Source of the DNA: an uncultured Ectothiorhodospiraceae bacterium
Lineage (GTDB): Bacteria > Pseudomonadota > Gammaproteobacteria > UBA9214
Length of the DNA stretch: 37,724 nt
Direction: 5' to 3'
NCBI GenBank assembly: GCA_947258545.1
Contig: CAMYJI010000023.1
Span: forward strand, 1-37,724
In this document: positions 15,653 through 24,259 of the stretch, in pieces
How positions within the stretch are numbered: the first letter of the stretch is position 1
How the letters are laid out: each line of letters opens with the position of its first letter
Position numbers and translations under genes: made by a program
Notes under the pieces: generated by a model
Database searches by the model: none
What the model saw: the letters and a program-made list of their open reading frames with translations, nothing else
What the model was told of the DNA's origin: nothing

Positions 15653-18359
15653 CGGCCACTCCTTTGGTGAGTGTTGTCAGTGCCGTGTCGGCACAGTGCT
15701 GCAACCAGTCATCTTTTTGTTGTCGGCACCAGTTAAGGACCTCATGTACCGTGTTGAATTCCGCAGTGGCATGTTCGCCGACCTGCTTGTCGATGCTCTG
15801 CTGCAGTATATCATGCAGCCGGCCGGCGACCTTGCGATCGTCAAGGTTGGCTAGAACCTCGCAGGCATTGGCCACATGACGGTTATCACCGCTCGAAAAT
15901 CCTGCACGGATGATACTGATGATGCCGGGTTCGTATAACGGTTCCAGTGCCTGTAGCGCCAGCAACAGGGTCTGCTCCATGCGCTCCTTTAGGGTATGCC
16001 TGACGAGTTCCAGTGTCGTGGAGTCGCCTGCCCGGGCGGGGGTGCGCTCAAGCACGGCGACCGCGGCCTGCAGCCTGCCGGCCACGTCCACCTTCCGTGC
16101 GGCAATGGTTTCATAGTGCGTTGCCGGCAGGTCCATTTGCTGCAGGGCGCTGAGCAACGCGCCCTGGGCACGCGGATTGCCGTGATTGGTGCTGATCCAG
16201 TGCACAGCGGTCTCCATGAAGTCGGTGGTCGACTTTTTCAGGGACTGCAGCGCCGCCTCGCGTACCCGGGGATGGCCATCACCCAGGGCCTGGATTATCC
16301 GGGTATCCCGGTTGTCCGCCGCGACCATATGCAGGCAACCGGCCGCCGCCGCGCGCAGTGCGGGGTCTTCACTGTCGAGTGCGGTGGTCAGCAGGTCATC
16401 CACGTTGATGTGGTGTCCGCGGGGCCAATGGCTGATCCCCGTGAGGGCGCGTGTCCTGATATCCGCTGCCGGATTCTGCAGCAGGGCCTCGAGTGCCTGG
16501 TGGTAGGCCGCGATGATCGTGGTGATGTGACTGTCGTCCAGATCGGCGATATCCGGCACCAGGTCCATTGCAGCCAGCCGGGCATCGCTGCCGGCGTCAA
16601 GCAGTTCTAGCCAGTGATGTAAGGCCTCGTCACAGTGTTGGCGCTGCAGGGCCACGCGGATACCAATACTGCGCAGGCGTGGATTATCGCCATTCAGCAG
16701 TCCGATGGCCTCGCTGCCTGCCTGTTCATCACCGTCCTTTATCAGCATCTGCAACACGGTGGCCTGCAGATGTTTGTCGCCCTTGTGCGCCAGTTCGTGG
16801 AGTTGTGCCCGGTAGGGAGAGATTGCGTGCGCTGACAGCAGTCGCAGCATGCGGTCGATGGTCGGGATGTCCTTTTTCCCGATATTGTCCAGGATCAGGT
16901 CCACGGCCTTGTCGGGAAAGGAGTCCACCAGGAGCCGTGAAAAGGCCACGGAGACCTCGTTGTCTTCATGGCGTACGCCACGCAGGACCTCCGCCAGCAC
17001 ATTCTCGCTGCTACCCTGTAGCGCGGCATACATCTGCTCGTCGGGCAGGAACAGGCGTTCCTTCAGGGTGGTCAGCAGGGTGCTGACATAGGCCCGGTTC
17101 ATTCTGTGGTTGAAAATGAAATAGAGAATGGCGGCAGCGATACCCGGGAACAGGAAAAAGCGCGTGTCCTCCATGTGCTGCATGACCCACAGCAGGATGC
17201 CGCAGCTCAGCAGGGCCAGGGGAAGCACGATGGCGACCGACATGGCGCGTGCGCGTCCCTGCATGTAACCCGGCAGCACATTGAAGAACATCGACCTGAT
17301 TGGATTCCTGAAGGCCGGCATCAGGGCGTCCTTATTGAAGCTGCCGAGCAGGGCGGACGGCAGGGCGAAGCTGAACACCAGTGCCAGCAGGCCGAACATC
17401 GTGGTCACCGGGAACAGCAGGTTCATCTTGCGCACCCCGAAGTGCTGAATGGTGCGGTTGGTGACGAACAGCTGGATCAGCAGGGCGACGATGCTGGTGG
17501 CTGCGGTCAGGCCCCCGAAGAAGCTGGTCAGCGCCTCTTCCGTTACGAAGGTCCGGGTATAGACGCGGTTGACGCTGTAACACAGGATGTAGAAGGCAAT
17601 GACCATGAAGAACAGGGCAAACGAGGCGGCACGCAGCAGTTCGGAACGGTGGGTGAAACGCACCCCCTGCCTGAGATCGACGACACAGTGCGCTAGCGGA
17701 TTCCGCGCCTTCTTCGGCGGCCGGAAGTGTTTCGAGGCCCCGTGGCGGCTGTGATGCACGGCGATGATCGTGATGCCCAGGCCGAGCAGCAGGCACCAGG
17801 CCAGGATCAGGTTCTGGGTGCCGATTAGCGGGGCAAACACGGCGAGTGTCAGGCCTCCGCTTATGGTGCCGAGCTGGGCACCGGCGAATACCAGTGGTGA
17901 CAGGCGCTTGGTCTGCAGGGTGTTCATGTTCTGGTTCATGTACAGGGCGGCATGCACCAGCAGCAATTCGGAGGACACCTCATAGACCAGGTAGTAGACC
18001 GGGTAGATGAATGTGGAGCCGGTGTTGGCGATCACCAGCCAGCAGGCGCCGACCAGTACCACCAGGATTCCCAGCAGGGCCTTGAAAAAGGATTCGGCAG
18101 CAACCCGGTCGGCAAAGGCGGCATACAGGGTGCTGGCAGCGGCCAGCAGTACGCTCTGTATGATGTACATCAGCGGGAGGTATTCGATGCCGAAGCGCTT
18201 GAAGAACAGGGCGTCGGCGGTGCTGCGTCCGATGGCCATGCCGGCACAGACGATCATGAAGAAGAGCAGAAAGTAGAGGACGTCAGCGCTCTCGTCTCCG
18301 TGGATCAGGAAGAGTTTTCTGATGCGCCCCATGTTCAAGGAGGTGTCATAGACACTCAC
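15636..18359 (-). CDS. Npt/MFS-like permease with HEAT-repeat C-terminal half
   Basis: A 907-residue inner-membrane protein. The first half (about 25-425) has roughly 12 hydrophobic helices of the nucleotide-transporter (Npt/TlcC-like) or major-facilitator type, with the loop FKRFGIEYLPLMYI after the first helices. The second half (about 430-890) is a series of HEAT-like helical pairs such as DEALHHWLELLDAG and DSEDPALRAAAAGCLHM, a protein-binding scaffold in the cytoplasm. The start is GTG 18359, overlapping the upstream stop in GTGA, so translation is coupled; ATG 18332 has no ribosome site. The substrate is unknown, and true ATP/ADP exchange should not be assumed. The overlapping cyclic-nucleotide-binding gene suggests the HEAT half docks a cAMP sensor (inference). 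Confidence 0.8.
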   Translation of the reverse strand: MSVYDTSLNMGRIRKLFLIHGDESADVLYFLLFFMIVCAGMAIGRSTADALFFKRFGIEYLPLMYIIQSVLLAAASTLYAAFADRVAAESFFKALLGILVVLVGACWLVIANTGSTFIYPVYYLVYEVSSELLLVHAALYMNQNMNTLQTKRLSPLVFAGAQLGTISGGLTLAVFAPLIGTQNLILAWCLLLGLGITIIAVHHSRHGASKHFRPPKKARNPLAHCVVDLRQGVRFTHRSELLRAASFALFFMVIAFYILCYSVNRVYTRTFVTEEALTSFFGGLTAATSIVALLIQLFVTNRTIQHFGVRKMNLLFPVTTMFGLLALVFSFALPSALLGSFNKDALMPAFRNPIRSMFFNVLPGYMQGRARAMSVAIVLPLALLSCGILLWVMQHMEDTRFFLFPGIAAAILYFIFNHRMNRAYVSTLLTTLKERLFLPDEQMYAALQGSSENVLAEVLRGVRHEDNEVSVAFSRLLVDSFPDKAVDLILDNIGKKDIPTIDRMLRLLSAHAISPYRAQLHELAHKGDKHLQATVLQMLIKDGDEQAGSEAIGLLNGDNPRLRSIGIRVALQRQHCDEALHHWLELLDAGSDARLAAMDLVPDIADLDDSHITTIIAAYHQALEALLQNPAADIRTRALTGISHWPRGHHINVDDLLTTALDSEDPALRAAAAGCLHMVAADNRDTRIIQALGDGHPRVREAALQSLKKSTTDFMETAVHWISTNHGNPRAQGALLSALQQMDLPATHYETIAARKVDVAGRLQAAVAVLERTPARAGDSTTLELVRHTLKERMEQTLLLALQALEPLYEPGIISIIRAGFSSGDNRHVANACEVLANLDDRKVAGRLHDILQQSIDKQVGEHATAEFNTVHEVLNWCRQQKDDWLQHCADTALTTLTKGVADARPV

Positions 18360-18925
18360 TGGAACGGAAACATCTTCATGGGCTTGGCCATCTGATTCAC
18401 GTTGCCCGACATATAGCCCATGGTGACATTCATATCCGTGATCTGCCGGTTCAGCAGTTGTATGTTGGCTGCCATGTTGCCGACGTTCCCGTTCATCGCA
18501 TATATCTGTTCGACCATCGAGTGAACGTCGCCGCTTAAATTCAACAGGCTGCCGTCCATGTTGGCAACGGCATTGTTCATTGTCGGCATGATGCTGATGC
18601 TGTCATTGAGTGTCACTATTGTTTTTTGCATGGTACCAATATTATCGGCCATCGATTCCATGTCTGTCTGCATCGTTTGCATATAGCCCGACATGTCATC
18701 CATGTGTACCGTGACCTGGGAAAAATCCTTGGTCAGGATATAGATCAGGTAGAACAGTGCCAGTCCCAGTATGGCCATGCCCATCATGCCGAAGCGGATG
18801 ATCTGCGTAGTGCGCCGCCCGATGCGGATACTCATCTGCTCCCGGTGTTCCATGCCCGAACGGAATTCCCGCATGGAGTTTTCCACGATCTCGGCCAGTT
18901 CTCTCGGGTTATTATTGTTTTCCAT
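18356..18925 (-). CDS. Met-rich membrane-anchored coiled-coil protein
   Basis: A 189-residue protein with an N-terminal cytoplasmic stretch (1-40), one TM helix about 43-65 (MMGMAILGLALFYLIYIL), and then a long periplasmic helical region about 70-180 with Met or Leu at regular spacing (DDMSGYMQTMQTDMESM). I count 26 Met in 189 residues. No enzymatic motif is seen. It is coupled to the HEAT permease by a 4-base GTGA overlap, so the two products are probably needed together. The Met face may pack against another coiled coil or bind metal; both are guesses. Family not recognised. Confidence 0.72.
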   Translation of the reverse strand: MENNNNPRELAEIVENSMREFRSGMEHREQMSIRIGRRTTQIIRFGMMGMAILGLALFYLIYILTKDFSQVTVHMDDMSGYMQTMQTDMESMADNIGTMQKTIVTLNDSISIMPTMNNAVANMDGSLLNLSGDVHSMVEQIYAMNGNVGNMAANIQLLNRQITDMNVTMGYMSGNVNQMAKPMKMFPFQ

Positions 18926-19060
18926 GTGTGACTCCTGCCTGGCACCTGATTACCTGTCGGTGCGCCAGACTATTTTATTATTCTATTGTTCAGGAATTCG
19001 CGGTTATTATGATTAATCCACCTCTGATGAAATTGGCTGTTTTTCGTTGCATGTCTGTTG

Positions 19061-21802
19061 TTATCCCAGTCTGTGTGTGGTCCTGAACAGCCTCATGGCG
19101 AGAATCTCATTCAGGTTCCGGAATACCTTGGTGGCGATGTAGGGGTAGCGCCGGCTGAGCCGATCCAGGTTGTCCTGGGTCAGTGACAGCAGGCGACTGT
19201 CTTCTGTGGCGTCGACATCGGCGGTGCGCTTTTCGTAGAACAGACCGGTTTCCCCGACGACATCGCCGCGGGTGTGTGTCGCGACCTCGACTCGGCCATC
19301 CTCGCCTTCGAATGATGTTGTCAGCTTGCCGTCGATGACAACATACATCTGCGTCCCTTTATTGCCGCTGGTGATGAGACGCTCCCCGGCGGGCACGCTG
19401 ACGATCCTGGACATCACGGCGACGATCCGGGCCTGCGACTTGCGCAGGCCCCTGAGCAGGGGGATGGACTCCTGCGGGTTTTCGCCCAGGTCCAGCGTCA
19501 GTACATCCCACAGGGTGGTGATACGGACGCTGCAACAGAGCGCCGGTGTCAGCAGGAAATCGCTTAGCCAGGCCACCGCCAGGGCATAGGCGGCCATGAT
19601 GCCGACCTGGGCCTGCATGCTGAGCTCGCTGGTCGTCAGTACCAGGAAGCCCAGGCATAGGCCAATCGATGTGTAGGTCACCGGGCGTCCGACCGCCTTG
19701 AGGGCCGCCACCGTTGCCTTGCGGTCATCCGCAAAACGTTTTATTTCCTGGTTGAAGCGCGAAAAATAGTGGATGGTATCGTCGATGGCGATGCCAAGCA
19801 CCATGGGTGCGATCAGGCTGGTACCGGGGTTCAGGGTGATACCGAAGAATCCCAGGGAACCGAAATAGATGGCCACCGGGATGATGTTCGGGATCAAGGC
19901 GATCAGGCCGATGCGCATGGACATGAACATCAAGGCCAGAATCACATAGACGATCACCAACGCCAGGCCGACGCTCCTGGCCTGGCCAACGACAATGCTC
20001 GCCAGTGTCTTGTTGATCAGTACCGGGTTGCCGGTGAGGGTTGCAGTCAGGTGATCCGGTAACTCCTGCAGTCTTTCGTGGGTCCGGTCAATCAGCCTGG
20101 CCATGTCCTCTGAGCTGAATACCTTGGAACGCAGCACGATGTTCGTGGTCTGGTAGCGGGCGTCGACAATCCGGTCCAGCTCATCGTTGGAGCTGAGGAA
20201 AAGTAACTGGGTGACGAGGCGGCGGCTGTCGGGGATGCTGTGGAAGGCCGGGTCGTTGTCGTGAAAGGCCTGGTTAACCAGCATCAGGTAGTCGGTGATC
20301 GAGGTGGTGCCGCCGATCTCGGGTTGCGAGACCAGCCAGTCCTGCAGTTCCCTGATAATCTCGAGGTTGGCAGGTTCCTTGAAAGTGTTCGGCCGGTCGC
20401 TTTCTACGATGATGTAGAACGGATTGGCGCCGCCGAGCTTGTCATTGACGACATTGAAGCCTGTGCGTATTTCCGAGTCCTCCGGAAAGCTGGCCATGAA
20501 GTCGGTGCTGACCTTGATGTTTGTCATGCCGAGAAGGGCGAAAGCAAACAGTACGCCGAACACGGTGAATATCATGGTGCGCTGGTTCAGGTCGAATACG
20601 GCTATGCGGTCAACGAAGCGTTCGAACAGCGACTTTCCGGAGCGCTTGTTCCGGGCGATACCAGCGTCTACCCAGTCGAGATGCTTCAACAGGGCGGGGG
20701 TGAAGGTAATCGACAGGATCGTGATGATGATGATGCCGATGACAGCAAAAACGCCGAATTCCTTGACGGCTGCGATCGGATTAACAATGAGCGCCATAAA
20801 ACCCGCCATGGTGGTCAAGCCGGTCAGCACTACGGGTAGCATGACCTGTCTGAGTGTCGACCTGACCAGCCCCTTTTTGTCGACGGCAGCGGCACGTTGC
20901 TGGTGATACTCGGAGACAACATGCACCGAATAGGACAGCCCCAGGATCATCAGCAGCGGGGGTACCAGCACCGAGATCATGCTTAGTGAATAGCCCAGTG
21001 CCGCAATGACACCGAGGGTCAGGACCACGCTGACAGTGACCGTAAGCAGTGGGACAACCACGCCCAGTACGGTGCGGAATGAGATGGCCAGTATGATGGC
21101 CAGTACGGCGGCGATCAGCGGTGGCGTCCAGATCAGGTCGTGAATCAGGGTCTTCATGAGCGAGACCTTGAAATGCGGTGCCCCGGTTAGCCAGACCTCG
21201 TTCCCCCCTTTTTCCTTCTCGACGATGGCCACGATCTGGTCGTGAATGCCCTGGCGCAGGAACTCGCGGTCCGAGATGTCGTGAAAATAGACAATCAGAG
21301 CAGTGGTGTCGCCTTCGGTCGAGACCAGGCTGCCCCGGTAGACCGGGTTGGTCAGCACCCGCTCGCGCATGGCGACGAGATCGGCATCATCATCGGCAAT
21401 ATTCTCTATGAAGGGCGCGATATCGAGATCATCACCGGTGCTGCGGATATCCAGTGCGTTGGTCAGGGAAACAACATGATGAACGGAATCGATTTCGCTG
21501 ATACGCCCGGTCATGCGGTCAATTCGTTCCAGGGTGTCGCGCGTGAATATGTTATTGGATGTCAGGGTGATGACCAGGGTCTCGTCACTACCGAATATCC
21601 GGCGGGCATTGTCATAAAAAAGCTTGGCGGGTTCGTTCTCGGATATCAGGCGGTTTGCGGAGGGATCGATCTCCAGTCTCAGGTGCCCGGTCTTCGGATC
21701 CACGATCTGGACGGCGGCAACAGCAAACAGAATGGCGACCAGAACCAGGAGCAATCCGGTTGACCGTGAAACGAGCGTCGACAGTTTTTCGAATATCCCC
21801 AT
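19061..21802 (-). CDS. RND/MMPL-type permease fused to a cyclic-nucleotide-binding domain
   Basis: A 913-residue inner-membrane protein. Residues about 14-34 form TM1, followed by a periplasmic loop to about 215, TM2-6 at about 222-373, TM7 at about 410-427, a second periplasmic loop to about 605, and the last TM bundle at about 610-755. The signature GIAIDDTIHYFSRF (670-683) marks the COG1033 branch of RND exporters. After a short link a complete cyclic-nucleotide-binding domain follows at about 795-905, with cassette G846-D847-x-x-G850-E851 and R859-T860-A861, all ligand residues kept. So transport may be gated by cAMP from the cytoplasm (inference). Upstream by 35 bases is a LolA-like gene, the usual partner of this branch. 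The substrate is unknown; lipid-like cargo is common in the family. Confidence 0.9.
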   Translation of the reverse strand: MGIFEKLSTLVSRSTGLLLVLVAILFAVAAVQIVDPKTGHLRLEIDPSANRLISENEPAKLFYDNARRIFGSDETLVITLTSNNIFTRDTLERIDRMTGRISEIDSVHHVVSLTNALDIRSTGDDLDIAPFIENIADDDADLVAMRERVLTNPVYRGSLVSTEGDTTALIVYFHDISDREFLRQGIHDQIVAIVEKEKGGNEVWLTGAPHFKVSLMKTLIHDLIWTPPLIAAVLAIILAISFRTVLGVVVPLLTVTVSVVLTLGVIAALGYSLSMISVLVPPLLMILGLSYSVHVVSEYHQQRAAAVDKKGLVRSTLRQVMLPVVLTGLTTMAGFMALIVNPIAAVKEFGVFAVIGIIIITILSITFTPALLKHLDWVDAGIARNKRSGKSLFERFVDRIAVFDLNQRTMIFTVFGVLFAFALLGMTNIKVSTDFMASFPEDSEIRTGFNVVNDKLGGANPFYIIVESDRPNTFKEPANLEIIRELQDWLVSQPEIGGTTSITDYLMLVNQAFHDNDPAFHSIPDSRRLVTQLLFLSSNDELDRIVDARYQTTNIVLRSKVFSSEDMARLIDRTHERLQELPDHLTATLTGNPVLINKTLASIVVGQARSVGLALVIVYVILALMFMSMRIGLIALIPNIIPVAIYFGSLGFFGITLNPGTSLIAPMVLGIAIDDTIHYFSRFNQEIKRFADDRKATVAALKAVGRPVTYTSIGLCLGFLVLTTSELSMQAQVGIMAAYALAVAWLSDFLLTPALCCSVRITTLWDVLTLDLGENPQESIPLLRGLRKSQARIVAVMSRIVSVPAGERLITSGNKGTQMYVVIDGKLTTSFEGEDGRVEVATHTRGDVVGETGLFYEKRTADVDATEDSRLLSLTQDNLDRLSRRYPYIATKVFRNLNEILAMRLFRTTHRLG

Positions 21803-21837
21803 TGTTGTGTTTTGTTACCGGGGTTCGCGTGCGTTCT

Positions 21838-22626
21838 TCAGGGGTCCAGGGACGGTACATCCACCTGCTTCAGTTGTTCGGCCTCAAACAGCCCATTGTC
21901 TAATTCAATCCCAATACGGATGTTCTTTACAACCAGCGTGGTCTCTGTCTTGTCGCGCAGGTCTTTCATCAGAATCTTCGTTGGGTACCAGATCCCGTCG
22001 GCCTGTTTTATGTTGCCCGGCTCGATGGTCATCTGCTTGCGTAGCTGGTCACCGCGCTCGTACAGTTCTGTCTTCAGGGGTATGCAGCTTGCCTTGTCAA
22101 TATAGGTTGCGACCCGGGTATAACCCGAACCCTCTTCGGGAAAACTCTCAAGTACATAAACCGGCCGCCCCGACAGGGTCCCGTCAGGAAGTTGCCTGGC
22201 ACTGATGTCGGATAGCATGCCTTGGATGCGCTCGAAATCCTCGTAGGAAAAGTCGGTTCCCATGATGGAGCTGGAAATCTTCTTGGAGGTGATGCGCCTG
22301 ACCTTGAACAGGCCGGGCATGTAGATATACATGTCGTTTTGCGGGTGCTTCTCGACGATCAGAAAGCGTGCGCCCCTGATGTCCACCGGCTCATGAAAAT
22401 ACATCATCACGCGCGTCTGATCTTCGGTGAAGCGACTGAAGTAGATATCAGCCTCGAGTACCTGCTCGTAGTGGCTGCGGTCGATGACGCGTAATTCAAT
22501 CGACTGGGCGGAACTCGACTGTGGCAGGTTCTGCCGCATGCAGGCCTCGATTTCCGTTGGGATTTCGGCGGCGGTTGCCAGCGTCGACGCAAGTAGCAGG
22601 CAGGGTAGCAGGAACGGTCTCATCAT
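21838..22626 (-). CDS. LolA-like outer-membrane lipoprotein-sorting protein
   Basis: A 262-residue periplasmic protein, signal peptide about 1-19 (cleavage after ATAA). The mature part has the antiparallel beta features of the LolA-like fold: DIYFSRFTEDQTRVMMYFHEP, MYIYMPGLFKVRRI and MGTDFSYEDF are hallmark stretches of the branch found with COG1033 RND permeases. Such proteins are thought to carry lipid or lipoprotein cargo between the membranes. It is the first gene of the minus-strand cluster, 35 bases before the RND permease. Two adjacent Met codons (22626 and 22623) can each be the start. Not the housekeeping LolA, which is shorter and lies elsewhere in genomes. Confidence 0.85.
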   Translation of the reverse strand: MMRPFLLPCLLLASTLATAAEIPTEIEACMRQNLPQSSSAQSIELRVIDRSHYEQVLEADIYFSRFTEDQTRVMMYFHEPVDIRGARFLIVEKHPQNDMYIYMPGLFKVRRITSKKISSSIMGTDFSYEDFERIQGMLSDISARQLPDGTLSGRPVYVLESFPEEGSGYTRVATYIDKASCIPLKTELYERGDQLRKQMTIEPGNIKQADGIWYPTKILMKDLRDKTETTLVVKNIRIGIELDNGLFEAEQLKQVDVPSLDP

Positions 22627-23170
22627 GGCGCCGATGCTCTTCTTCTGTTCTTTAAAATCAATATGTTATATAGATTTACAAGGTTTTGCAATTGGCCTTG
22701 TACGGTTTCCCCCCGAGGGACTCGGTGGTTGACCGGGGGCCTGGAAAAAAACGCTGTTTTTCAGTCATGTGCGGGGTTCGCACAGGCGGTTTCCGAAATT
22801 CCCAGGTGGGCAGGGCTGCTGTGATTGCTGACAGGTGAAGTAATTACACCTGGCGGCCGGTATGTTGCGCGTGTTCCCCTGGGAAACCGGGATCAGCTGC
22901 CGCTGTAACGCCTGCCACGGGTCAGTCCATGCACTAAGTGTGAATAGTCGACATTCCGAATGTCTATTTTGTCATCGTCCCGCAACATTGATCTGTTTAT
23001 ATTAAACCCATCCAAGGAAGAATCAGTGTCAGGGACGACACACCTCTAAAGGCGGACCGGATACAGCAGCACAGGCCGCCATGCAAGGAGATAAAAAATT
23101 ACGAGGTGTTCTTCAGTGTGGACAGGAGTTGGCGTTTTCAATCACAGTACAAGAGACCCGGAGGTACATC
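22627..23170. promoter_or_regulatory. Divergent intergenic region with palindromes
   Basis: This 544-base region lies between the LolA-like gene and the small ferredoxin-fold-like gene and must hold promoters for both directions. It holds CAGGTG-N9-CACCTG at 22832-22852 and a perfect 15-base palindrome at 22950-22964, listed separately. TATATT at 22998-23003 could be a -10 for the rightward gene, but no fitting -35 was found. No gene is seen. Confidence 0.45.
22950..22964. promoter_or_regulatory. Candidate operator: GACATTC/GAATGTC palindrome
   Basis: Two perfect seven-base arms around a central C, about 34 bases upstream of a possible -10 (TATATT at 22998) for the rightward small gene. The symmetry and position fit a dimeric regulator site. 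It does not match the CRP consensus TGTGA-N6-TCACA or a LexA box. The bound protein is unknown. Confidence 0.4.
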
Positions 23171-23413
23171 ATGAGTCATCAGAGCCAATCAGTTGAAATT
23201 ATCGTTCATGTAGACGAAAACCTTGAAGAGTCACATCGTAACGAAATTGTGTCTTCTCTGGCAGCCAATGACGGCATTTACAATGCCCGTTTCAGCCCGA
23301 ACCGTGATCACCTCATGCTGGTGGAATACAACCGGATCAAATACAAGGCCCAGGATATCCTGCGCAAGGTCATGAGCCATCGCCTGCATGCCGAGCTGAT
23401 TGGACCGATTTAG
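23171..23413 (+). CDS. Small ferredoxin-fold-like protein, HMA-related
   Basis: An 80-residue cytoplasmic protein with a beta-alpha-beta-beta-alpha-beta pattern (EIIVHVDENL, SLAANDGIYNARFS, HLMLVEYNR, QDILRKVMSHRLHAELIG). This resembles heavy-metal-associated domains, but the CxxC metal pair is absent, and there is no Cys at all. The start is ATG 23171, with GGAGG 6 bases before it; the frame is open further upstream without a ribosome site. A strong terminator follows 40 bases after the stop, so it is probably a single-gene unit. Function unknown; protein binding is likelier than metal transfer. Confidence 0.75.
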   Translation: MSHQSQSVEIIVHVDENLEESHRNEIVSSLAANDGIYNARFSPNRDHLMLVEYNRIKYKAQDILRKVMSHRLHAELIGPI

Positions 23414-23452
23414 CAGACAACTCATCGGTCGCGGTGGTGATAACTATTCCTC

Positions 23453-23476
23453 ATGCCCGCTTCTGCGGGCATTTTT
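23453..23476 (+). terminator. Intrinsic terminator after the small ferredoxin-fold-like gene
   Basis: ATGCCCGC and GCGGGCAT pair perfectly over 8 bp around the loop TTCT and are followed by a run of T. This is a textbook Rho-independent terminator, 40 bases after the stop codon. Confidence 0.9.
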
Positions 23477-23549
23477 CTAGTGGCTCAAAAGAACCGGAAC
23501 CAGGGATTATTGATAACGGGTATTTCTAGCTGGTATTGTCAGCGCTTTT

Positions 23550-23792
23550 TTATCTATACCCAAGCACTTTGCGGTAACAAATATGCCCAAGTTCCTGGTA
23601 CGCCAAATCGGAATGCGCCTTGTCCATGTGTTCCAGCATGCAATCATCATGTTCTTTTTGCTGCTGTTCGCTCAGTGGCTGTAGTTCAGTGTATTGATAA
23701 CCGGGGCTGGTTTTTCCTGCATAGGTATGTGTGCTTGCCATCAATATGAATAGGATGATACCCAGTCGTGCGCCTGGTATGTAATTTTTCAT
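23550..23792 (-). CDS. Small secreted protein with a two-cysteine helical motif
   Basis: An 80-residue exported protein. The signal peptide covers about 1-25 (cleavage after THTYA). The mature C-terminus has the pattern C-x-L-x-x-M-x(4)-S-D-x-A-x(8)-C (DDCMLEHMDKAHSDLAYQELGHIC), a short helical hairpin held by two cysteines that I recall from the ends of many small bacterial proteins. ATG 23792 is chosen because GGAGG lies about 8 bases upstream and the signal peptide begins there; an upstream ATG at 23864 has no ribosome site. Function unknown. Confidence 0.65.
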   Translation of the reverse strand: MKNYIPGARLGIILFILMASTHTYAGKTSPGYQYTELQPLSEQQQKEHDDCMLEHMDKAHSDLAYQELGHICYRKVLGYR

Positions 23793-23983
23793 GGCTTGCC
23801 TCCACTTTGAAATGATATGCCATGCAGCTGCATCGTCGCACAGCTTCTGTAGTCGGCTGATCACCCACGCAGACCGGAAACAAATACGGCGACTCGTTGG
23901 TCGCCGTGTTAAAGCTTGTTGGGAATCAGGCGGGGTGCGCCTGCCGATATGCGTGCTTTTCGCTTTTAATCAAGGATCAGCCT

Positions 23984-24259
23984 CTAATGCACTGTCTTTC
24001 TCATAATCGTAACGCCAACCAGTGCAATAACCACGGAACAGAGTAACCAGGCTTCATCCGATAACCAGTTCTCAGCGGATATTGGATTACTCTCAAGGAT
24101 GGGTTGCCTGTCTTGAATTGCCACTTGTGGATTGTCTTCAATCGGGGTGAGGGTTGAGACAGGATTGCTGTCGAAATTGTCCGCAGAAACCGTGGCAATC
24201 GATAGGGTGCAGGCAAAAAAACAACAAAGCGCCGTGCTCACCAGTTGTGTTCTATTCAT
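23984..24259 (-). CDS. Small exported protein with C-terminal membrane segment
   Basis: A 91-residue protein with a signal peptide about 1-26 (cleavage near TVSA), a short polar middle and a C-terminal hydrophobic helix about 69-86 followed by RKTVH. The layout (signal, linker, TM, basic tail) resembles exosortase-type sorted proteins, but the PEP motif is missing, so that class is not claimed. AGGGA precedes the ATG. It has no evident operon partner. Function unknown. Confidence 0.5.
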   Translation of the reverse strand: MNRTQLVSTALCCFFACTLSIATVSADNFDSNPVSTLTPIEDNPQVAIQDRQPILESNPISAENWLSDEAWLLCSVVIALVGVTIMRKTVH

